Assembly (NCBI RefSeq): GCF_000002235.5
Contig: NW_022145606.1
Location: forward strand, 21,602,539 to 21,666,538
Source: Strongylocentrotus purpuratus
Lineage: Eukaryota > Echinodermata > Echinoidea > Camarodonta > Strongylocentrotidae
Length of the DNA: 64,000 nt
Reading direction: 5' to 3'
Shown here: positions 37,066 through 46,600 of the stretch, one piece after another
Layout of the letters: each line of letters opens with the position of its first letter
Numbering within the stretch: the first letter of the stretch is position 1
Made by a program: the position numbers and the translations under genes
Notes under the pieces: model-generated
The model's input: the letters and a program-made list of their open reading frames with translations, nothing else
Database searches by the model: none
What the model was told of the DNA's origin: nothing

Positions 37066-38994
37066 TTAGGTGGTCTGTTATCAACAGACCACCTATTGAT
37101 TTCGTCAGAATTTTCTTTATTAGGTGGTCTGTTGTCAACAGACCACCTATTGTTTTCGTCAGAATTTTCTTTCTTTATTTATTATTCTTTATTTTTATTT
37201 CTTCCCGTTTTTTGTTTATCGGTTAACTCAAGATCGGTTGTCTTTAATTTCTTTCAATTTTAACACAGTCATAGGTCATTGTCATGAGACGTGACAGGAA
37301 CATTTTCAAGGTCATCAGGTCATCGTGACGTCATCCAGGCGCCATTTTGTGAAATCACGTTATCCATCATATCTTCATGATGCATAAGCAAAGGTCATTC
37401 ATATTTATATCACATATACTTCAGGTCAAGGGTCAACAAGTCATGTCATCAAAGGTCACATAAAGGTCACGACGCGCACGTACGCGCGCGTCAAAATTTA
37501 AAAATGCTCAAAATCACTTAACTATCAAAGTAGAGTACGAATCAGATAATTTTAAGCATTTCACAATTTTCCGTCCGTACAGGTCGCCGCGCGCGTTGCG
37601 CGCGCTCACAACGCGCGGAAAAGGTCAAATTCAATTTTGTTTACATTATTTAAATTCCTCTTACCGTAAATGACAATTAACATTAATTTCAGTCACCCTT
37701 GACTTTTCATAAGGCCGTGAGCGCGCGTCAAAATTCAAAATCCGCACGTGCTGCTATGGGCAATATAATGCAAATTTGATCAAAAACATCCCATTTTAAA
37801 AATCAAAATAGCTCTTCAGATAGTCAATTGACCCCAACTTTTATATCATGGTTGGAAAAAGCATGAATTGGAAATATGATTTCATGTGTCATTTGACCCT
37901 CAATTAACTCATGACGTCATCATAATAGCTTCCAAACTCAAAATTTTCATTTTCATATTATGACGTCAGCAGATTTTTGGAAAATTGATTGTATCTCTGT
38001 AAATATTGATCAATTTTCTTTCAAATTTTGATATGTTCTACCTGAGAATATTCTCTACAAATACAGTTGCCACAAAATTTCATTTTGACAAAGGTATCAT
38101 GGCGTTTTTTTGCGATTAAAGGAGGCATGTCAATTTTTCACATTTTGCGTGTATTCTCTATGGGACATGACTTTTTCTCAAACTGGTTTCTACATTCTCG
38201 TCTTTCGCGAGCAATATCTCCGTTGTTTTATCTTTGTTTACGCTGAGCTTTGAGTATGTTGTAGCTGAGAAAATAAGCTATCACAAGTGTGCCCTTTATT
38301 TTTCGATCAGATGCCGGGATCATGCTCATATTTCACTTACAAAGTGGGATTTGATAATTCCATTTTCCGTTTACGTGTAATCTCTATGGGAAATGTTTTG
38401 GTATATCGGTAACGCACTTGACTTCCGACCTCGAGGTCCCTGGTTCGTGTCCGGGCGTCTCCAACAATTTTTTTTCTTCACTTTTTTTTCTTTTTGACCT
38501 TTCACTCTACCATCTCCTTTGAATATTAAAACACGTACAATCGCAAATAATGTAATAAACAACCATATTTACTTTATTATTACCCTATTATCACTAGATC
38601 CATTACTTTTGACGTGTAATCCTTTTGGGAGATGACTTTTTCTCAAATCTGGATTCTACATTCTTGTCTTTTGCGAGCAATATCGCCGTTATTTCGGCTT
38701 GGTTTTTGTCGATTTTTGAGTATGTTGTAGCTGAGACTATACGCTATCTAAATCTTCTCTAATTGTGTTCATTCTGATGTCATCGTGGTCTGTTGATGAT
38801 AATCATCAACATCATCATCATCATCGTCATCACCACTACTATCAAGATCATCATCATCATGATCATCATGATTATCATCATTGTTTACATGTCTATATAA
38901 CTTCTCCCTTTCTCAATATAGTAAATATTATAATCTCTCATAAGACTTGAAGACAGACCACCTAATTCGTCCCCATGACGAATTAAATTTCTAG
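37066..38994 (+). mobile_element. Helitron-like unit 21 with doubled 5' terminus and tRNA-like module
   Basis: 1929 bp. Two 5' inverted repeats in a row (37068-37094 and 37122-37148) are separated by the usual TTTCGTCAGAATTTTCTTTA segment, so the first 54 bp of the element are duplicated. Loops differ (ATC and GTC). The 3' hairpin has loop CCCAT. Confidence 0.77.
38388..38466 (+). other. tRNA-like module (copy in unit 21)
   Basis: Box A-like TGGTATATCGG. Box B is GGTTCGTGTCC with one substitution. Otherwise as in unit 3. Confidence 0.58.
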
Positions 38995-40451
38995 TTATTA
39001 TTTATTTTTATTTCTTCCCGTTTTTTGTGCCCCGGATAACTAAATTTTGGTTTAGTTAATTTCATTATAATTCGGCACAATTATAGGTCATTGTAATGAG
39101 ACGTGACATGAACATTTTCAAGGTCATTAGAATATCGTGACGTCATCCATGCGCCATTTTGTGAAATCACGTTATCCATCATATCTTCATGATGCATAAG
39201 CAAAGGTCATTCATATTCATATCACATATACTTTAGGGCAAGGGTCAACAGGTCATGTCATCAAAGGTCACATAAAGGTCATGACGCGCGCGTACGTGTG
39301 CGTCAAAATTTTAAAAAGCTCAAAATCACTTAACTACTAAAGGAGAGTACGAATCAGGTCATTTTAAGCATTTCAAAATTTTCCGTCCGTACGTGTCCCC
39401 GCGCGCGTTGTGCGCGCTCACAGCGCGCGGAAAAGGTCAATTTCAAAATGTTTACATGATTTGGATTCCTCTTAACGTAATTGACAATTTACATTAATTT
39501 CAGTCACTCTTCATATTTCATAAGGCCGTGAGCGTCCGTCAAAGTTCAAAATCCGCGCGTGCTGCTATGGGCAATATAATGCAAATTTCATCAAAAACAT
39601 GCCATTTTAAAAATCGAAATAGCTCTTCAGATAGTCCATCGACCCCCAATTTTTATATCATGGTTGGAGAAAGCATGAGTTGTAGATATGATTTCATACC
39701 ACCCTGACTCGTACAAAGTGAAATAAAGTCATCATATTGGCATCTAAACTCAAACAATTATATTTTGTTGATGACGTCATTTTTGTCTTTGTTTAATTAA
39801 GATTATCTCACTTATCGGTGATCGATTTTCTCCCGGATTTTTATATGTTGTGGCTGAGATAATTCTCTATCACAAATATGCCATTTATTTTTCATTTAAA
39901 TGACGTCATCATAGTGAAATATTCGATTAAAGGCGACAATGCATAATTTGTCATATTTGCGTGTTACGTCTATGGGAGGTCACTTTTGTCAAAACATGTA
40001 TCTGCATGACAATGTGTTTTGACCAGTATCTCGGTTATTATTCAACAGTTTTCTCCCAAATTTTAGTATGTTGTAGCTGGGACTATTTGCTATCTAAATA
40101 CTTCCTTTTTCTTCAATCAGATGTCAGGATCATGCTCATGCATGCTCATCATCATCATCATCATCAATATCATCATCATCATTATCATCAATGTCACCAT
40201 CATCATCATGGTCTGAAGATGATCATCAACATCATCATGATCATGATCATTATCATCATAAAAATTATCGTTTTTATCGTCATATAACATTATCATTATC
40301 TTCATCATCATCACCTTTACTATCATGATCATCATCATGTTCATCATGATCATCATTGTTTACATGTCTATATAACTTCTCCCATTCTCAAATCTATCAT
40401 AAGACTTAGACAGACCACCTTATTCGTCTTCGTGACGAATTAAATTTCTAG
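38995..40451 (+). mobile_element. Helitron-like unit 22, last unit of the array
   Basis: 1457 bp, no 5' hairpin, standard 3' hairpin and CTAG at 40448-40451. The following base is T, as expected for Helitron insertion, and the sequence beyond resembles introns of the neighbouring gene. Confidence 0.77.
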
Positions 40452-40598
40452 TTGTTATTTTTAGTATTGTTGTTTTCGTTACAATCTTTAACTATTTGAA
40501 GAGGGGATGTACAGTTCACTTTATTTATTCTGTATTAATGTATACTAATTTCCCAATGTTTGATGGAACCATATTCTGTTTTTTAATATTATATTTAG
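40452..40598 (+). other. Partial intron of the LRR gene, array/host junction on its left
   Basis: The words TTAGTATTGTTGTTTT, GAGGGGATGTACAG and TTTGATGGAACCATAT resemble segments of the introns before the small exons at 41666, 45912 and 47646. It ends in a polypyrimidine-like acceptor (TTTAATATTATATTTAG). The Helitron-like array therefore ends inside a cassette intron, about 147 bp before the acceptor. Confidence 0.65.
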
Positions 40599-40638
40599 GA
40601 GTAGAGGTAGTTCTCTAAGCGAAACAGACGCCGTTCAG
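40599..40638 (+). CDS. LRR gene exon 1 of those visible (small linker exon)
   Basis: 40 bp: completes a codon, then encodes SRGSSLSETDAVQ. Acceptor TATATTTAG, donor GTGAGT. It needs an upstream exon ending in phase 2, which is not in the adjacent sequence. Confidence 0.7.
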
Positions 40639-43600
40639 GTGAGTAGAATTTTGGATTAAGAGTGCCTGCATTTCGCTTTGAAATATTAGAGGAAGGGGTA
40701 TCCTCTGCCCTAAACTAAGGAAAGTGCAACAAAGTACCAATTTGTTTTATGAAAGAATCCAATTAGTAATCTAATTGTGAATTTAGGTGATGCATTTAAT
40801 CATTGTTTTTCAACTTCAATGGTGTGGAATTATATCTCGTCACATTTAGTCTCAACATCTATGTGTGCGTTCATTGCAGAATACTAGGCTTGAGATACAG
40901 CAGTGCAAGCTATCTACTGAGATGACCGAGAAGTTGTGGTCCTGCTTCGAATCCTTCACCTCACTGAACCAGCTCACCATCTCAGACTCCTCTCTCAGTT
41001 TCCCTTCATCTCCTCTCGAGCTTCCATCCATTACAAAGCTATCTGCTAAGAGAGTAACGTCACAATGCTACACAGGAGTCCTCTCATCGGTACCTGGTGT
41101 GAGAGAGATCGATGTGTCTATCGATGTTGCTGATACGAGAGATGTTTCCCAGATCACCACCGCTTCCAGGCCTTTGGGTCAGAGCAGAGATGAACAGCTC
41201 GGTGTTCATATCAAACTACAAGCCTGGCCAGGACACACACAAGACAGGAAGATTGAAACAGGAGATATGATTGGAGGGATTAGTCTTGTAATTGGAGACC
41301 AAACCAAGAACCAACAGCGGCTGAATGTGTCTGGGGTGGAGGGCAGAGACGAAGAATGCTTGGTTGAACTGTTTGTCAAGACTTTAGAACTGAAGTCCTT
41401 GAATTTGGGGTACGTAGATCTAGATACAAACACGGACCTTGAATGTTCTCTTAATAAATTACTATTGTCGTCATTCTTCTAATTAATATTATCATTACTA
41501 TGATCATCATTATCGTCAGTATTATTATTGATGTGGTCATTATAATTATCTGTATTACCTCTGTACAGAGGGATGTACAGTATACTTAAATTCTTCTTTT
41601 TTCTCCAAAGAATGTATGGAATCATATATTTAATACTCTCGTTCTTTTCATCAAATATTATGTAGGAGTGGAGGTAGTTCTCTAAACAACGACAGGTACG
41701 CAGTCCAGGTGAGTAGATTGTTTTTAGATGCTGCTTATAAGTAATTTCTTCCATGGTGATCGATGTAGATATACAGTAGGCTTACGGTTGCACCATGTGA
41801 AAGGGGATGATTGGGGAGTCCTGAAAAGGACTGTTGGTAATCTGTCTTGTGTAGTCTTAAAAAGGACTGCGGTAGTCTTAGAATGACTGGTGTAAAATTT
41901 CTTGAGTCTATAGTTCTGAAATAGCTATAGCGCCGGACATAAGGAGAGGACGAGTGATAGGAGGGGTTCGACGTTTCGAACAGCCTATTTTCCCGACGAC
42001 TGCCCTGAGCGAAATTGCAACAATATAGCTTATTTTTCTTTAGTGATTATTATTTTTTTTAATGCAATCGTTTCCCTTAATTATAATCTAATTAATGCAT
42101 TTAAGCCTGGTAGGTGCTATCTATCATCCTACATTGAGTCGTAGTATTTATCTTGATGCATATATGCAAGTGACAAGTTCGTTTCTTTGCATTTCAAAGC
42201 AGAATACTAGGCTTGAGATACAGTATAGCCAGCTATCTATCGAGATGACCGAAAAGTTGTGGTCCAGCCTCAGGTCACTCACCTCACTGAAACAGCTCAG
42301 CATTTCAGACTCCTCTCTCAGTTTTCCTCTATCTCCTCTTGAGCTTCCATCCGTCAACAAACTCTCAGTTGAGAGAGTGACGTCACAAAGCTTTGAAGAT
42401 CTGCTATCATCGCTCCCTGGCTTGGAAGAGATCGATATCACTATCGGAAATGGAAAGTCAGAAAACATATCACAGATCCAAAGTAGTCTACATCGACATC
42501 TGACAGGACAGGATCTCACACGCATCAACCTTCATTCCTTCACATCAGAGGGGAGTGTATCAAGCATGTCCAGGATGAGAGGTCTGGGTCTTCTCATCAC
42601 AGACTCTGAGGGGATATTATCCGGAGTATTTGTCGGACCCAAGGAAACAGTGATCGATCATGTCCAGTCTTCAACGCGTTTAATGTCAGCTAGTCTTTAT
42701 GCAGAACAGTGAGTAACTGTATGTCCAGTAAAATTCATTGAAAGTTGTTTATCATGCCCCTATTTTCCCCTCATTTGGCATTGATATGCCATATGGGCCT
42801 TTTATTTCATTGACTAGGTAGATGTGTTAAATCAGTCCATTAATTACCAAAGTATCCACCATAAGCCGATTTAACTTGGATAAAAGAGCAATTGAGTACT
42901 AAAAATTATACTGGAATTGTTGTGCTTCTCTTACTTTCCATTCTCGTACCATTTTTATTTTCTTAATTGGTTTCCTTGCAATTACTCTTTCTTTCTCTAC
43001 AAGTAGTGCTAAAATAAGCACTGGTCCTTTTATTTAATGTATATATATTTGTTTATGCTGAGGAAAGCACAAACGTTTCCCTTATTTCATAATTGTTAAC
43101 GCTATGTTTAGGAAAAAACGTCACTTAAAGATAACTCTCGTATAATGATATGTTTTCGTTAATACCATATGTGTATTCAGATATCCTAATTTATATACAC
43201 AACTGATAATTTGGACCTACATCATACAAGCTTGATTTTTAGTAAATCCCCCACTTTATATAGCTTGTTCAATGTATTTATCATACTACTATGATTGTAT
43301 CTTCTGTCAAAACTATCACCATGTACATTATGTTTCTATATTGTATGTTTAGTTATAATTATTACCATGCACATTATGCTCAGTTATCTTACTGTCGATA
43401 AAGTGGAAACTAATAAAATTTAAACTTGAAACTTGATAAGACAAAGGTTATTTAAGGTTGTGTATTTATTATTTTAATACGGTGATACAAAGAACAGGCT
43501 TTAAGTAGCAAGGCTGAAAAAATTATCTTTATTAATGAATACACATTATTCTCAACATTTTGAAAAATATGTAAAATCAAATAATATACAAATGCTCTCA

Positions 43601-46600
43601 GAGCAACAACAAACATAATCATCTGATCATGAATGATTTTTAGCCCTGTAGAAAAAAAATCGTTTGACTTTGGACAAATGTAAATCGGTTCAAATATGTA
43701 ATTTATTTATTCACACTTTGTTTTTATTTGTTACTTGTTTCCTCCCTCTTTTGCATCTCTCTTTATAATGATACAGGTTTTGCAGGTTGCAAAAGTCCGA
43801 TAAACGAGCATTCAATGTAAGTACGCTCTAATTTGTTTACATGTCCATACGCCTCATTCGTGTCTTAAAGGGAATGTAGCATGACAAACACTGGTTAACG
43901 CCATGTACGTCTTCATTTGGACAACTGAACGTTAACGAATTGACTTGATTAACGGTAGTCAGCGAATTAATCTATACACAGTCAGCGCGCGCTAGCGTTC
44001 GCGAAACAGACCGAAGTACTCCTCACGCTTCGGTTTTGCGTATTTTGCACGCACGTGAACGCTGCGGTCGCGTCGTCTGTAGTCGTATTATACCCCATTG
44101 GCCCCGAAACAGGCCACGGGGAAGACACGTAGTATCGTCATGCTACAGTTCCTTTAATATCTAAGAAAATATTTCACACTTCCTACCGAATAGGGAATTG
44201 GAGTATCAGAAATAGTATTTCGATGAAACAAAGAATTTACGTCAGTTTGGTCTGTATTCATAAACCAATCTTTACGTTATACATTGTCAGATTTGTTCAT
44301 GCTAGAAATATAATTATATCAACAATACACGGACATTTGCAATAAACGTACATGCGTAAGTACATAAAATGTGTTCAATGACGTTAGCTTGCTTGTATTT
44401 ATTTGTTAATGAAGAACTAATTGAACATTGGAAATGGGGATATTAAGGGGTCTAAAATAAAAGCAAACTTGTTGGTTGTAGTCCCTGTAGCATATTACAA
44501 TTATAATTCTAATAAAAATGTGGGAAAGAACTAAAAACAGCTGACAAAATGTACACAGTAGGTATCATTTCCCTTTTGTAGTGTATATTTTGCTTATTTT
44601 ATATTGAAAATTTAAGAATGATGACATCTACCAAACGATTTAGGTAGACAATTGTAGATAAGAAATGAATTAAGACAGGAAAATTATTTTAGTTCTTAGC
44701 GCGTGTCGATTGATAAGTTCAAATGATTTGTAGGATTCTATGATGTTTTGTCAATGCTGTTTCTTTTTTCTCATTTCCTCTCAAAACCATCGATACATTT
44801 CCGTAATGAAATGTATTACTACCTGATATTTCTAATTATTAACAATGTGGATTTATGTAAACAAAACAAATACTCTTCAAAAGGAAGTTTCAATAAAACT
44901 CAATAATTAGGGGTTATGATAGGTTTACATCATTCATTTTAACTCTGTCTCTTAGAGAGATAGGAAGAACTTGCATGCGGCTCTCTAATGTAATAATGTA
45001 ACAATGACGACTTGTTCTTTATGTATGTCATCATAGATTGACACATTGAAAATCAAGGACTGCCTGCTATCTACTGACATGACTGAGAAGATGTGGTCCT
45101 GTCTCAGATCCTTCACCTCATTGACACAGCTCAACATCTCGGACTCCTCTCTCAGTTTCCCTCCATCTGCTCTGAAGCTTCGATCAGTCACAAAGTTTTC
45201 AGCCGAGAGAGTGACGTCACAAACCTACGAAGGAGTGCTCTCATTGCTTCCTGGAGTGAGAGATATCGATGTTTCTATCGATGTTGCAAAGGCAAGCAAC
45301 ACTCACCAGATCACCACCGCCTCCAGACCTATGGGTCAGACCAGGGCTGGGGATGAACAGTTTCTCGCTCATATCAGACTACTCGCCTGCCCACTACTCA
45401 CCACAGACAGGAAAAGTTATTCAAGCGACTCAAATGGAGGGCTTAGTCTTCTATTTGAAGACCAAACCAAAACCTCACAGCGGCTGCATGTGTCCGGAGT
45501 GAAGGGCAGAGACGAAGAAGCCTTGGTCGACCTGTTTGTCAAGACTAAACAACTAACGTCCTTGAATTTGGGGTAAGTAGATATAGATCTAGACCTTAAT
45601 TCGTGTACAGATATGTGTGTTCATGTCGATTTTTAAGATGACATGAACACAAACTATATTTAAATGTATTACTATTGATGTTCTTATTATCATTGCTAAC
45701 ATTATCACTTTCATGATATCATTAGTTTTTCAATTGAGTATTATCATTGTGTTATTGTTAGTATTGTTTTTTAATAAGAGTCTTTATAACCTATGTGTAG
45801 ACGTAATGTAACGCTCATTTTTATTCTTTATAACTGTAATATGATTTCCAAATGTTTTTTTTATAATTATATTGGTTTCCTTATTTTTTTTTTTTTTTTT
45901 AAACTATATAGGAGTGGAGGTGGTTCTATAAGCGTCACAGACGACTTCCAGGTGAGTAGAATTGTGTAATACGGGTGCATGCATTTCGCTTTGAAATATT
46001 CGAGAAAGAGATATCCTCTGCACTAAACTAAGGAAATTGCAACAAAGTATCATTGGATGTTTTTAATTAAAAATCGAATCAATAATCGTGTTGTGAATTT
46101 AGGTGGTGCATTTAATTATTGTATTTTCAACTTCACTAATAAAGAACTAATTAAACATTGGAAATGGGGATATTAAGGGGCCTAAAGTAAAAGCAAAGCT
46201 TGTTGACTGTAGCCCCTGTAGCATATTACAATTATAATTCGAACAAAGTTGTGGGAAAGAACTAAAAACAGCTGACGAAATTTTCACAGTAGGCATCATT
46301 TCCCTATTATAGTGTATATTTTGCCTACTTTATATTGAAAATGTAAGAATAATGACATCTGCCAAACGATTTAGGTAGACAATTGTAGAAACGAAAAGAA
46401 TTAAGACAGGAAAATCATTTTAGTTTTTAGCGCGTGTGGATTGTTAAGTTCAAATGATTTGTAGGGTCCTAGGATGTTTTTGTCAATGCTGTTTCTTATT
46501 CTCATTTCCTCTCAAAACCATCGATGTCTTTCCGTAATGAAATGAATTACTACTTGTAGTTTTCTAATCATTAACAATGTGGATTTATGTAAACAAAACA

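Larger units (their letters stand above)
44408..46137 (+). repeat. Tandem gene-cassette duplication, left copy
   Basis: About 1730 bp: intron part, large exon 6, intron, small exon 7, intron. The adjacent copy at 46138-47873 matches throughout with scattered substitutions and small indels. The junction reads CTTCACTAATAAAGAAC, where the other sites continue CACTGATGTTG. Confidence 0.8.

Noticed and set aside
3993..40451. CRISPR array or prokaryotic repeat
   Set aside because: Monomers are over 1.3 kb, transposon-like, in eukaryotic context, with no short repeat-spacer pattern.
42390..42397. CRE palindrome TGACGTCA inside the LRR exons
   Set aside because: It is the codon sequence for the conserved residues VTSQ (GTG ACG TCA CAA), explained by protein conservation.
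45093..45356. Alternative-frame proteins over the LRR exons (also 46826, 47002 and the minus-strand frames)
   Set aside because: Shadows of the spliced LRR frame, which alone has matching splice sites and conserved motifs in all five large exons.
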